From Leisingera sp. SS27 (GTDB lineage: Bacteria > Pseudomonadota > Alphaproteobacteria > Rhodobacterales > Rhodobacteraceae): a stretch of DNA of 64,000 nucleotides. This document shows positions 19,351 to 28,923 of the stretch, in pieces. A program made the translations under genes and the position numbers. Below the pieces are notes generated by a model. It searched no databases. It had not been told where the DNA came from and worked only from the letters and a program-made list of their open reading frames with translations. How positions within the stretch are numbered: position 1 is the stretch's first letter; every line of letters starts with the position of its first letter. The stretch lies in assembly GCF_028368855.1 (NCBI RefSeq), contig NZ_JAQNCY010000001.1:372001-436000 (forward strand). Direction: 5' to 3'.

Positions 19351-19379
19351 CGCAGGACAGTGCAGGCTAGCCATTTGCC

Positions 19380-20885
19380 ATGCTGTCGGTTTTTGATCAG
19401 GGACCTTGTGCGCCCTGCCCCTCACCCTTCAATCTTGCGGCCCATGTGCTGCGCCATGCCGTGCGGCTGGCGGACAAGACTGCGCTGTCCGTACTTGACG
19501 GCGCGCACTGCGACAATTGGAGCTATGCCCGGCTGGAGGCCGCTGTGCGCGGCACCGGCACCGGGCTGCTGCGGGCCGGCCTGGTGCCGGGTGACATAGT
19601 CCTGATGCGGCTGGGGAACACTGTCGAGTTTCCCATCGCCTATCTGGGTGCTATCGCTGCCGGTCTGGTCCCGGTGCCGACCTCATCGCAGCTGACGGTG
19701 GCGGAAACCGAACGTATGATAGCAGATCTTCAGCCCGCGGCCGTGCTGCGCGATCCGGCTGTGGCCTGCGCGAGTCACCCGAAGCAGTTTACGACTGCCA
19801 AGCTGCTTGAGATGCACGATCTGCCTCCTTGTGAGTACGCCTTTGGCAGCCCGGAGCGACTGGCCTATGTGGTCTACACCTCCGGCACCAGCGGAAATCC
19901 GCGTGCGGTGGCGCACGCCCACCGGGCAGTCTGGGCGCGGCAGATGATGGTCGACGGCTGGTACGGGCTGACAGAGAAAGACCGGCTGCTTCATGCCGGT
20001 GCCTTCAATTGGACCTATACCCTCGGCACCGGCCTTATGGACCCCTGGGCGGCGGGTGCCACTGCGCTGATCCCTGCCCCTGACACGCCCCCGGAAGAGC
20101 TGCCCGCTCTGTTGCACCGCCACCGCGCCACAATCTTTGCCGCGGCCCCCGGCGTCTACAGGAAATTCCTGCGCGGCGGCGTTTTGGACCTGCCGGATCT
20201 GCGGCACGGGCTTTGCGCAGGTGAAAAGCTCTCACGCCATGTTTACGAGGCCTGGGAAGCCGCAACCGGCTGCTGCCTCTATGAGGCTTTCGGGATGTCG
20301 GAGTGCTCGACCTTCATCTCCTCCTCGCCCGCGCACCCGGCACAGGGCGGCGCCTTGGGACAGCCGCAGCCGGGCCGCAAAGTGGCGGTTGTTGGCACGG
20401 ACGGGCCGGTCCCCGTGGATCAAGAAGGCACCATCGCCATCCACCGGTCCGACCCCGGCCTGATGCTGGGCTATCTGAACGCGCCGGAGGAAACCGCCGC
20501 CCGTTATCAGGGCGACTGGTTCCTGACCGGCGATCTGGGGGCAATGTCTGCGAACGGCCAGGTCCGCTATCTGGGCCGCAGTGACGACATGATGAATGCA
20601 GGCGGCTACCGGGTGTCGCCAATTGAAGTTGAAACCGCTCTGGCGGCCCACCCTGGCATCACCCATGCCGGCGCCGCCGCGGTGGAGGTGAAGGAAGACA
20701 CTTACATTATTGCAGCCTTCTACACCGGTCCCGAAGAGTTGAAGACAGAAGACCTGCAGGCCTTTGCATCCGAGCGCCTGGCCCGTTACAAGCAGCCCCG
20801 CGCATACGTCCATCTGGACGCGCTGCCCAGCGGCGCCAACGGAAAACTGTTGCGCCGCGCCCTGCCTGCCCTGTTCAAAGGATGA
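19380..20885 (+). CDS. AMP-forming acyl-CoA ligase
   Basis: Adenylate-forming enzyme of 501 residues that activates a carboxylic acid to acyl-AMP and then acyl-CoA. The P-loop is YTSGTSGNPRAVAHAH near residue 163. YEAFGMSECS near 300 is the A5 motif, FLTGDLGA near 381 the A7 motif, and GRSDDMMNAGGYRVSPIEVE near 399 the hinge. The catalytic Lys is in GANGKLLRRA near the end. Layout resembles benzoate-type ligases, but the substrate cannot be read from the sequence. It overlaps the DsbA-like gene by 4 bases and is divergent from the XRE-cupin regulator. Confidence 0.9.
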   Translation: MLSVFDQGPCAPCPSPFNLAAHVLRHAVRLADKTALSVLDGAHCDNWSYARLEAAVRGTGTGLLRAGLVPGDIVLMRLGNTVEFPIAYLGAIAAGLVPVPTSSQLTVAETERMIADLQPAAVLRDPAVACASHPKQFTTAKLLEMHDLPPCEYAFGSPERLAYVVYTSGTSGNPRAVAHAHRAVWARQMMVDGWYGLTEKDRLLHAGAFNWTYTLGTGLMDPWAAGATALIPAPDTPPEELPALLHRHRATIFAAAPGVYRKFLRGGVLDLPDLRHGLCAGEKLSRHVYEAWEAATGCCLYEAFGMSECSTFISSSPAHPAQGGALGQPQPGRKVAVVGTDGPVPVDQEGTIAIHRSDPGLMLGYLNAPEETAARYQGDWFLTGDLGAMSANGQVRYLGRSDDMMNAGGYRVSPIEVETALAAHPGITHAGAAAVEVKEDTYIIAAFYTGPEELKTEDLQAFASERLARYKQPRAYVHLDALPSGANGKLLRRALPALFKG

Positions 20886-21547
20886 CCCAAATGCCCGCCG
20901 TCAAGCTCGACATCCTGTCCGACCCGATCTGCCCCTGGTGCTATATCGGCAAGACCCATCTGGACAAGGCGCTGGCGGAGGTGCCGGACCATCCGTTCGT
21001 CATCGAATGGCACCCGTTCCAGCTGAACCCTGACATGCCGCGCGAAGGCATGGACCGGCGCGAATACCTGGAGCGCAAATTCGGCGGCAAGGAGGGTGCG
21101 GTCAAAGCCTATGCCCCGGTGGTAGAGCACGCGGAAAAGGCCGGGCTGACGATCAATTTCGAAGCCATGCAGCGCACCCCCAACACCCTGGACGCGCACC
21201 GTTTGATCCACTGGGCCGGGGTCGAAGGCAAGCAAACGCAGGTCGTCGACGCCCTGTTCAAGGCCTACTTCGTCGACGCCAGGGATATCGGCGACCACGC
21301 GGTGCTGGCGGACGTGGCGCAGGAGGCAGGCATGGAGGCGAATGTTGCCGCCCGCCTGCTGGAAGGCGACAGCGATGTGCAAGCCATCCGTGACCGCGAC
21401 GCGCATTCCCGCAAAATGGGCGTGAGTTCGGTGCCGACTTTCATCGTTGCAAATCAGCACGCGGTGCCGGGCGCCCAGCCGCCGGAACTGTGGAAGCAGG
21501 TGATCGAAGATATCCTGCAGCAGTTGAAAGCAGCCGGGACTGAGTAA
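20882..21547 (+). CDS. DsbA-family oxidoreductase (FrnE/HCCA isomerase-like)
   Basis: Thioredoxin-fold protein of 221 residues with an inserted helical domain. The active site CPWC is at residues 17-20 in DILSDPICPWCYIGK, and the cis-Pro loop is SSVPTFIV near 180. No signal peptide, which points to the cytoplasmic FrnE-like branch rather than periplasmic DsbA. ATGA overlap with the upstream acyl-CoA ligase indicates cotranscription, and a joint role in breakdown of an aromatic or other acid is possible but unproven. Confidence 0.9.
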   Translation: MTQMPAVKLDILSDPICPWCYIGKTHLDKALAEVPDHPFVIEWHPFQLNPDMPREGMDRREYLERKFGGKEGAVKAYAPVVEHAEKAGLTINFEAMQRTPNTLDAHRLIHWAGVEGKQTQVVDALFKAYFVDARDIGDHAVLADVAQEAGMEANVAARLLEGDSDVQAIRDRDAHSRKMGVSSVPTFIVANQHAVPGAQPPELWKQVIEDILQQLKAAGTE

Positions 21548-21565
21548 ACCACTACCAATTGCTTA

Positions 21566-21614
21566 GCATCGCAACGATGCACAGATTCCTGTGCAGCCGG
21601 GCGCTGGCCCGGCT
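21566..21614. other. three back-to-back hairpins
   Basis: Three perfect stems in 49 bases: GCATCG/CGATGC (21566-21580), GCACAG/CTGTGC (21579-21594, sharing two bases with the first) and AGCCGGGC/GCCCGGCT (21595-21614). They follow the ligase-DsbA operon and precede the exporter gene by 85 bases. They could be a compound terminator or an exporter leader. Confidence 0.55.
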
Positions 21615-21698
21615 GGCGGGTTTGTGATAGCGGATGCGGACGGCTCCCAGACCGGCCTCATTCCCCGGATCCATCTGAAGAGCTGTTAGAGGTTTCAG

Positions 21699-22934
21699 AT
21701 GTCCCAACCCCAGGCTCAAAACCCGGCCCATGGCATGGCCAAGGCTGAATTCATTGCCCTGATTGCAATGATGTTTGCCACCATTGCGCTGTCGATCGAC
21801 GCCATGCTGCCTGCCCTGCCGGAAATCGGCCAGACGCTGAGTCCCGGCAACGTCAACCGGGCGCAGCTGGTGCTGACGTCCTTTGTCCTGGGCATGGGGC
21901 TTGGCACATTCTTCACCGGCCCGCTGTCGGATGCCTTTGGCCGCAAGCCCGTGGTGGCCACGGGCTGCGCCCTTTATGTCCTGGCCGCGCTGACCGCCTG
22001 GCTGTCGCCCTCGCTGGAGGTCTTGCTGATCTCCCGCGTGCTGATGGGCATTGGGGCCGCCGGTCCGCGGATCGTAGGCGTTGCCGTTGTCCGCGACCTT
22101 TACTCTGGCCGCGAAATGGCCCGTCTCATGTCCATCGCCATGATGATCTTCATGATTGTTCCGGCCATTGCCCCCTTGATGGGCGCAGGAATCATAGCGC
22201 TGTCCGGCTGGCGCACCATCTTCCTGCTGTTCGCGCTGTTTGCCGCCGTCATTGTCCTGTGGACCAGCGTCCGCCTGCCGGAGACGCTGGCACGTGAAGA
22301 CCGCCGTGCCTTTCGCGCGCCGTTGCTGATGGCTGCGGTCAAGGAGATGCTCACCCACCCCACAGTCCGCCTGTCGATCATGGTGCAGACGCTCTGCCTG
22401 GGCATGCTGTTCACCATGCTGACCATGGTGCAGCCGGTCTATGACATCATCTTTGACCGTGCAGACAGCTTCCCCTTGTGGTTCGGGCTGGTTGCGGTGA
22501 TCTCCGGCACCGCCAGCCTGCTGAATGCCGCCATCGTTGTGCGGATCGGCATGCGCCGCATCGTTACCGTTTCGCTGGCTGCACAGATCCTGATCACCGG
22601 TACGATGCTGCTGATCAGCGGCTGGAGCCTGCCGGACCCTTGGATGTTCGGCCTGTTTGTGGCCTGGCAGGCCAGCGTGTTCTTTATGGTCGGAACCACA
22701 GTCGGCAACCTGAATGCCATGGCGATGGAACCGATGGGCCATATCGCCGGCATGGCGGCCTCGGTGATCGGAGCGATCTCAACCGTTCTGGCCGCCGCCG
22801 TCGCCGCGCCTGTCGGGCTGCTGTTTGACGGCTCGCTGGTGCCGCTGGCGGCAGGTCTCCTGATCATGGCCTGCATCGCCTTCTTGCTGATGCTGCAAAT
22901 GGCCAAAGCCGAGGCGCGCTTGCCCGCAGAATAA
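21699..22934 (+). CDS. Bcr/CflA-type drug:proton antiporter (MFS)
   Basis: Major facilitator of 411 residues with 12 membrane segments. Motif A is GPLSDAFGRKPVV near residue 72, and the segment RVLMGIGAAGPRIVGVAVVRDL near 114 matches the Bcr/CflA antiporter signature (MFS DHA1). It should export hydrophobic drugs or metabolites across the inner membrane in exchange for protons. It stands as a single gene after a hairpin cluster; the true substrate is unknown. Confidence 0.92.
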   Translation: MSQPQAQNPAHGMAKAEFIALIAMMFATIALSIDAMLPALPEIGQTLSPGNVNRAQLVLTSFVLGMGLGTFFTGPLSDAFGRKPVVATGCALYVLAALTAWLSPSLEVLLISRVLMGIGAAGPRIVGVAVVRDLYSGREMARLMSIAMMIFMIVPAIAPLMGAGIIALSGWRTIFLLFALFAAVIVLWTSVRLPETLAREDRRAFRAPLLMAAVKEMLTHPTVRLSIMVQTLCLGMLFTMLTMVQPVYDIIFDRADSFPLWFGLVAVISGTASLLNAAIVVRIGMRRIVTVSLAAQILITGTMLLISGWSLPDPWMFGLFVAWQASVFFMVGTTVGNLNAMAMEPMGHIAGMAASVIGAISTVLAAAVAAPVGLLFDGSLVPLAAGLLIMACIAFLLMLQMAKAEARLPAE

Positions 22935-22993
22935 GCGCCTTGCCCGTGCCCTGGCCGCTCCCTAACCTTCCCATGTGAAGGGGGAGGTTTTTC

Positions 22994-24667
22994 ATGGGCT
23001 ATGATTACGATCTCGGCAGCTATTCCTGCCCGGTGACCACAACGTCGCCTGAGGCGCAGCGCTGGTTCGACCGGGGACTGGTCTGGACCTATGGCTACAA
23101 TCACGAGGAGGCCATCGCCTGCTTCCGCCGCGCGCTGGAACACGACCCGGAATGTGCCATGGCCCATTGGGGCGCCGCCTATGCCGCTGGGCCGAACTAC
23201 AACCTGCCGTGGGACCTGCGCGACGCCAAAAGCCGTGCCGAAGCGCTGACTGAGGCCTATGACGCAGCACAGTCCGCACTGGCGTTTATCAAAGGCTGTA
23301 CTGAGCCTGAACAGCGGCTGATCCGTGCCATTCAAACCCGTTACCCCCAACGCGAACCGGGGGAAGACATGCACGCCTGGGACTATGAGTTCGCTGAGGC
23401 GATGCGCGCGGCCTTTGCTGCCTGCCCGGATCATCTGGATCTGCGCACGGTATACGCTGAGAGCCTCTTGAACCTCACCCCGTGGAAAATGTGGGATCTG
23501 AAGACCGGTTTGCCCGCAGAAGGTGCCGCGACGCTGGAGGCGCAGGAGGTGCTGGAACAGGCGATGGAGACTGCCCCGGGGGCCATGCAGCACCCTGGCC
23601 TGCTGCATCTCTACGTGCATCTGATGGAGATGTCGCCCACGCCCGAAAAGGCGCTGAAAGCCGCGGATGTGCTGCGCACGCTGGTGCCGGATGCGGGACA
23701 CCTGGTGCATATGCCCACCCACATCGATGTGCTCTGCGGCGACTACCACAGTGCCGTGCACTGGAACCAGAAGGCGATCGAGGCGGACCTGAAATTCTAC
23801 CAGCGCGAAGGCGCATTCAACATCTATACCGGCTACCGCCAGCACAATTACCACTTCGTCATCTACGGCGCGATGTTCCTGGGCCAGCTTGAACCGGCGC
23901 TGGCGGCCAATCAGGGCATTCTGGACACCACCCCGCCGGAAATGCTGAAGGTCGAAAGCCCGCCCATCGCGGATTTCTTTGAAAGCTACCTGGCAATGCA
24001 CCCGCATATCCTGGTCCGCTTCGGACGCTGGGAGGAGGCGATGGCGCTGGAGCTCCCGGAGGATCGGGACCTCTTCTGCACGCTGACCGCGAACACCCAT
24101 TACGCCCGCGCCATTGCCTATGCCGCAACTGGACGCGTGGCGGAAGCTGAAGCAGAGGAACAGCATTTCCTGACCGCCAAAGCACGGGTGCCAACGGCCC
24201 GCCGCCTGCACAACAACAAAGTCAGTGATCTGCTTGAAATCGCAACCGAAATGCTGCGCGGAGAAATCGAGTACCGCAAAGGTAACTACGACGCGGCTTT
24301 CACCCATTTGCGCCGCTCGGCTGAGCTGGACGACAACTTGCCTTACGATGAGCCTTGGGGCTGGATGCAGCCCACCCGCCACGCGCTGGGGGCGCTGCTG
24401 TTTGAACAGGGCCATATTGAGGAAGCCGAAGCCGTCTACCGCGCCGACCTCGGGCTGGACTGCACCCTGTCGCGCGCCTCCGTGCATCCCGGCAATATCT
24501 GGAGTCTGAAGGGGCTTCACGACTGCCTGAAGGCGCGCGGTGAAACTGTTGAAATCCAGCACATACAACAGCAGTTGGACCTGGCACTGGCGCGGGCTGA
24601 CCGGGCCGTGGGCGCATCCTGTTTCTGCGCTCAGGCGGCGATGACGCCCAACTCTTGCTGCGGCTGA
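22994..24667 (+). CDS. tetratricopeptide repeat protein
   Basis: Soluble protein of 557 residues without a signal peptide. TPR-like helices are clear at the start (WFDRGLVWTYGYNHEEAIAC, then FRRALEHDPECAMAHWGAAY) and recur near residue 415 (GEIEYRKGNYDAAFTHLRRS). The C-terminus is Cys-rich (SCFCAQAAMTPNSCCG). ATG 22994 has GGGAGG 8 bases upstream. The family is widespread but its function is not known; TPR domains usually hold protein partners. It ends 54 bases before the convergent mfd gene, across two palindromes. Confidence 0.85.
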   Translation: MGYDYDLGSYSCPVTTTSPEAQRWFDRGLVWTYGYNHEEAIACFRRALEHDPECAMAHWGAAYAAGPNYNLPWDLRDAKSRAEALTEAYDAAQSALAFIKGCTEPEQRLIRAIQTRYPQREPGEDMHAWDYEFAEAMRAAFAACPDHLDLRTVYAESLLNLTPWKMWDLKTGLPAEGAATLEAQEVLEQAMETAPGAMQHPGLLHLYVHLMEMSPTPEKALKAADVLRTLVPDAGHLVHMPTHIDVLCGDYHSAVHWNQKAIEADLKFYQREGAFNIYTGYRQHNYHFVIYGAMFLGQLEPALAANQGILDTTPPEMLKVESPPIADFFESYLAMHPHILVRFGRWEEAMALELPEDRDLFCTLTANTHYARAIAYAATGRVAEAEAEEQHFLTAKARVPTARRLHNNKVSDLLEIATEMLRGEIEYRKGNYDAAFTHLRRSAELDDNLPYDEPWGWMQPTRHALGALLFEQGHIEEAEAVYRADLGLDCTLSRASVHPGNIWSLKGLHDCLKARGETVEIQHIQQQLDLALARADRAVGASCFCAQAAMTPNSCCG

Positions 24668-24669
24668 CC

Positions 24670-24716
24670 AAATTTCTTGCGAAGAAATTTGCCAAGGAAA
24701 TTTGAATTTCCTTGGC
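24670..24716. repeat. two adjacent AT-rich perfect palindromes
   Basis: The first is AAATTTCTT-GCG-AAGAAATTT (24670-24690). The second has 12-base arms, GCCAAGGAAATT and AATTTCCTTGGC, around TG (24691-24716). They fill the gap between two convergent stops and end in GTATTTTA. They could be a bidirectional terminator or one copy of a dispersed intergenic repeat. Confidence 0.65.
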
Positions 24717-24721
24717 GTATT

Positions 24722-27700
24722 TTACCCCGCCTTCGCCTTCTTCTTCTCGGCAACGACCTTCTCTGCCAGATCGCGGGCGATGGCAAAGGCGCCCTTGATC
24801 TTGTCGGCGTCCTTCTTCCAGTCACGGCGCACGACGATCTTGTTGTCCTTCACCTTGGCCAGACCGTTCTGGCCTTGGATGAACTCCACCAGCCCCTGCG
24901 GCGATGCGAATTTGTCGTTGTGGAACTGGATCGTTGCCCCCTTGGGGCCGCCATCCATCTTGGCGATGCCTGCGCGTTTGCACATCGCCTTGATCCGCAC
25001 CACCAGCATCAGCGTGTTCACTTCCTTCGGAAGTTTGCCGAAACGGTCGATCAGCTCAGCCGCGAAACCTTCCAGCTCCACCTTGGTCGACAGTGACGAC
25101 AGGCGGCGGTAAAGACCCAGGCGCACATCGAGGTCCGGCACGTAATCCTCGGGGATGAGCACCGGAACGCCCAGGTTGATCTGCGGCGCCCATTGATCGT
25201 CGGCGTCCGACAGCCCCTCCATCTCGCCCGCCTTGATCTTGGCAATCGCCTCCTCCAGCATCGACTGGTACAGCTCATAGCCGACATCGCGCATCTGGCC
25301 GGATTGTTCCTCGCCCAAAAGGTTGCCGGCGCCCCTGATATCAAGGTCTTGCGAGGCGAGAGTAAAGCCTGCGCCCAGCGTATCGAGAGAACCCAGCACC
25401 CGCAGGCGCTTCTCTGCCGCAGGGGTCAGCCGCTGGCGCGGCTTGGTGGTGAGATAGGCATAGGCGCGGGTTTTGGAGCGCCCGACCCGGCCGCGGATCT
25501 GATAGAGCTGCGACAGGCCGAACATATCGGCGCGATGCACAACCATGGTGTTGGCGGTTGGGATGTCGAGGCCGCTTTCCACAATCGTGGTGGCCAGCAG
25601 CACATCGTATTTGCCGTCATAGAAGGCGTTCATCCGGTCATCGAGTTCGCCTGCCGCCATCTGGCCGTGTGCCACAACGTAAGTCAGCTCCGGAAGCTGC
25701 GCCTTCAGGAACTCTTCCACGTGCGGCAGGTCTGTAATCCGCGGCACCACATAAAAGCTCTGGCCGCCACGGTAATGCTCGCGCAGCAGCGCCTCGCGGA
25801 TGGTGACGCTGTCAAATTCGCTGACATAGGTGCGGATCGCCAGACGGTCGACCGGGGGCGTGCCGATGATCGACAGATCGCGCACACCAGTCAGGGACAG
25901 CTGCAGGGTTCGCGGGATCGGCGTCGCAGTCAGTGTCAGCACGTGAATGTCGCTGCGCAATTGCTTCAGCCTCTCCTTGTGACCAACGCCGAAGTGCTGT
26001 TCCTCGTCGATGATCAAGAGGCCGAGGTTCTGGAATTTGATGTTCTTTGCCAGCACCGCGTGGGTGCCGACCACGATGTCGACGGTTCCCTTGGACAATC
26101 CTTCGCGGGTCTGGCTGGCTTCCTTGGTGCTAACAAAGCGCGACAACTGCCTGACCTGCAGGGGAAAACCACGGAACCGCTCCGCAAAGGAGGCAGCGTG
26201 CTGGCGGGCCAGCAGTGTCGTGGGCGCCACCACCGCCACCTGCAGCCCCGACATCGCGGCAACAAAGGCCGCACGCATCGCCACCTCGGTCTTACCAAAG
26301 CCGACGTCGCCGCAGATGAGGCGGTCCATCGGCTGGCCGGAGTGCAGATCCTCCATCACATCTTCGATGGCGCGCAGCTGGTCGTCGGTCTCCTGATAGG
26401 GGAAACGGGCAGAGAACTCCTCCCACGCATGCGGCGGTGGATCCATCACCGGCGCCTTCCGCAACGCGCGCTCGGCAGCGATGCGGATCAGCTTGTCCGC
26501 CATCTCGCGGATCCGTTCCTTGAGCTTGGCCTTCTTAGCCTGCCAGGCTCCGCCGCCAAGACGGTCCAACAGGCCCTCGTCATGGCCGTATTTGGACAAA
26601 AGCTCGATGTTTTCGACCGGCAAGTACAGCTTGGACTGTTCGGCATATTCCAGCAGGATGCATTCATGCGCCGCACCTGCGGCGGTGACGACCTCCAGCC
26701 CCTTGAAGCGGCCGATGCCATGGTCCACATGCACCACCAGATCGCCGGGGCTGAGCGATTGGGTTTCAGTCAGGAAATTCTCTGCCTTGCGGCGTTTTTT
26801 CGGTGCCCGGATCAGCCTGTCGCCCAGCACGTCCTGCTCCGCGATCACCGTCATATCCGGCGCCTCAAACCCGTGCTCCAGCGCCCAGACCGCCAAATGC
26901 AAACCGGATTTTCCGATACGGGTGCCATCCATCACCGGGATGGCCTCGGCCAGACCTTCGTCCTCGATCAGCCCAGTCAGCCGCTCCCTCGCACCTTCGG
27001 AGTAAGAGGCGATGAGGACCGGACCCTCTCGCATCCGCACCTTTATGTGCGCCGCCAAGGCTCCGAAAAGGCTGATGTTTTCCTGCTGGCGCTCCGGTGC
27101 AAAATTGCGCCCGATGCGGCCGCCCGCATCCGCCACGCCAGGGCCGGAGGCCTGCGGCAGCGGATGGAACTGCACCACCCGCATATCCGCAACCGCCGCC
27201 TCCCAAGCCGCATCATCGAGGTACAGCAAACCCGGCGGCGTCGGTTTATAGACGGTGTCGATCCGCCCCTTCTGCTCCAGCGCGTGTTTGCGGGTGCCGT
27301 ACTGGTCCTCGATGCTGTCCCAACGCGCCAGCCGGGCCGGTGTCAGCTGGTCGTCCAGCGTGACGGTCGCCTGCGGCAGGTAGTCGAACAGCGTTTCCAG
27401 CTTCTCATGGAAAAACGGCAGCCAATGCTCGATCCCCTGATGCTTTCGGCCTGCGCTGACGGCCTCATAGAGCGGGTCATCAGTGCCTGCCGCGCCGAAT
27501 TCGATCCGGTAATTCTGGCGGAACCGGGTGATGGCTGCCTCGTCCAGGATCACCTCGGAGACCGGCGCCAGTTCCACCACCTCCAGCTTTTCGGTGGTGC
27601 GCTGGGTCGCCGGATCGAAGCGGCGGGCGCCGTCCAGCACATCGCCGAACAGGTCCAGCCGCACGGGGCCGCTTTCGCCCGGCGGGAAGATGTCGATGAT

Positions 27701-28177
27701 GCCGCCGCGAATGGCATAATCACCCGGCTCCATCACCGTCGGACTTTGAGAAAAACCCATGCGGACCAAGAAGTTGCGAAGCGCTTCTTCATCCACTCTT
27801 TGATTGACACGGGCAGTGAAGGCGGCCTCGCGCAGCACCTCCCGCGCAGGTACCCGCTGGCTCGCGGCATTGAGCGTGGTCAGCAGCACGAACTGCTTGG
27901 GCATCTGGTGCACCAGCGCCGCCAGCGCAGCCATCCGCGCCGCGGAGATATCCGCATTCGGCGATACCCGGTCATAAGGCAAGCAATCCCAGCCTGGAAA
28001 CACGAACACCGGCATGTCAGGCGCAAAGAAGGCCAAGGCCGCCCGCATTGCCTCCATCCGCTTGTCATCTCGCGCCACATGCAGCACCGGCGCGCCGGAT
28101 TTCTGCACTTCTTTCAGGATCAGCCGGGCATCATACCCCTCAGGAGCGCCGCCCATGGTGATTGCACGCTGTGCCAT
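24722..28177 (-). CDS. mfd: transcription-repair coupling factor
   Basis: Large ATP-dependent translocase of 1151 residues that removes RNA polymerase stalled at DNA lesions and recruits UvrA. Order seen: N-terminal UvrB-homology module; the RNA-polymerase-interacting region ([20 protein letters not shown] near residue 500); Walker [17 protein letters not shown] near 635; DEEQ box near 735; then the TRG motif and C-terminal domain. I placed the start at ATG 28177 ([10 protein letters not shown]), because upstream in-frame residues run into the adjacent gene. It ends in a lysine-rich tail. Length is normal for the family. Confidence 0.97.
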   Translation of the reverse strand: MAQRAITMGGAPEGYDARLILKEVQKSGAPVLHVARDDKRMEAMRAALAFFAPDMPVFVFPGWDCLPYDRVSPNADISAARMAALAALVHQMPKQFVLLTTLNAASQRVPAREVLREAAFTARVNQRVDEEALRNFLVRMGFSQSPTVMEPGDYAIRGGIIDIFPPGESGPVRLDLFGDVLDGARRFDPATQRTTEKLEVVELAPVSEVILDEAAITRFRQNYRIEFGAAGTDDPLYEAVSAGRKHQGIEHWLPFFHEKLETLFDYLPQATVTLDDQLTPARLARWDSIEDQYGTRKHALEQKGRIDTVYKPTPPGLLYLDDAAWEAAVADMRVVQFHPLPQASGPGVADAGGRIGRNFAPERQQENISLFGALAAHIKVRMREGPVLIASYSEGARERLTGLIEDEGLAEAIPVMDGTRIGKSGLHLAVWALEHGFEAPDMTVIAEQDVLGDRLIRAPKKRRKAENFLTETQSLSPGDLVVHVDHGIGRFKGLEVVTAAGAAHECILLEYAEQSKLYLPVENIELLSKYGHDEGLLDRLGGGAWQAKKAKLKERIREMADKLIRIAAERALRKAPVMDPPPHAWEEFSARFPYQETDDQLRAIEDVMEDLHSGQPMDRLICGDVGFGKTEVAMRAAFVAAMSGLQVAVVAPTTLLARQHAASFAERFRGFPLQVRQLSRFVSTKEASQTREGLSKGTVDIVVGTHAVLAKNIKFQNLGLLIIDEEQHFGVGHKERLKQLRSDIHVLTLTATPIPRTLQLSLTGVRDLSIIGTPPVDRLAIRTYVSEFDSVTIREALLREHYRGGQSFYVVPRITDLPHVEEFLKAQLPELTYVVAHGQMAAGELDDRMNAFYDGKYDVLLATTIVESGLDIPTANTMVVHRADMFGLSQLYQIRGRVGRSKTRAYAYLTTKPRQRLTPAAEKRLRVLGSLDTLGAGFTLASQDLDIRGAGNLLGEEQSGQMRDVGYELYQSMLEEAIAKIKAGEMEGLSDADDQWAPQINLGVPVLIPEDYVPDLDVRLGLYRRLSSLSTKVELEGFAAELIDRFGKLPKEVNTLMLVVRIKAMCKRAGIAKMDGGPKGATIQFHNDKFASPQGLVEFIQGQNGLAKVKDNKIVVRRDWKKDADKIKGAFAIARDLAEKVVAEKKKAKAG

Positions 28178-28214
28178 GCAGTTTCCTTTCCGGGTTCGCC
28201 TGGAACCCTGCCCC

Positions 28215-28751
28215 TCAGCCCAAGGCGCCGATCGAGAGGTTCTGATACATGCCCCAGAAGGCGGTGACCAGAATTGAGATTGCCCCAACGAACTGGATGC
28301 AGAGCCGGCACAAGGCCAGCCGCTTGCACAGGTCCTCGCCCGAAGCCCCATCCCGTGCAATCCGGCGCGCCGTGAAATAGCTGATGACACCAACGAAGGA
28401 CATCGGGAAAGCGAGCAGGAACACAGCCTGGGCGAATTCCATCAGGAAAACAAAGCCAAGCGTCGCCAGGGCGGACAGCAAAAAACAAGCCAGCGCCACC
28501 AGCCAGGGCCCGGACACTTCGGCAATGTAGAGGAGCCGGTTCACGTTGACACGGACCATGTCCTCCAGGTCCTGTTCGGCCTGCCCTGCGCGGCGGCGTG
28601 CGCGCTGGACCATGTCGAACGGAACCCCCAGTACCCTGTGACTGGCAGAAGACCACATCACCGCCAGCGCGATCCAGTACCAGAGGTTGGAAAACGACCG
28701 AAGGTCAATCATCTCATAGAGGATTTGAAACAGATCCACTCCAGCCCCCAT
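28215..28751 (-). CDS. conserved four-segment membrane protein
   Basis: Protein of 178 residues with about four membrane segments: NLWYWIALAVMWS near residue 22, VSGPWLVALACFLLSALATL near 79, FAQAVFLLAFPMSFVGVIS near 105 and LCIQFVGAISILVTAFWGM near 150. A charged amphipathic stretch (DMVQRARRRAGQAEQDLEDM) lies between the first two. I recall homologues beside mfd in Roseobacter genomes under the label component of SufBCD complex. I see no iron-sulfur feature that would support that. Function unknown. It lies 37 bases upstream of mfd, so the two may share a transcript. Confidence 0.75.
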   Translation of the reverse strand: MGAGVDLFQILYEMIDLRSFSNLWYWIALAVMWSSASHRVLGVPFDMVQRARRRAGQAEQDLEDMVRVNVNRLLYIAEVSGPWLVALACFLLSALATLGFVFLMEFAQAVFLLAFPMSFVGVISYFTARRIARDGASGEDLCKRLALCRLCIQFVGAISILVTAFWGMYQNLSIGALG

Positions 28752-28923
28752 CTTGCCGCTGCCGGCCCTTGGGGCCTGTTTTATGTAACTGGCCCTATAT
28801 CAACCGGGAAACGCGCGCAGGCAAGCCCGCAGAGCGCACAAGTTCCCAAGCGCGGCGAATGTGCCTCTTGTTCCCGGGGCGGCTTCCATGCCACCCATGG
28901 GCCAGCCAAAACGAGAGACCGCC

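Noticed and set aside
25193-28267. Plus-strand open frame of 1024 codons antisense to mfd
   Set aside because: Shadow of mfd; the mfd reading has every expected motif.
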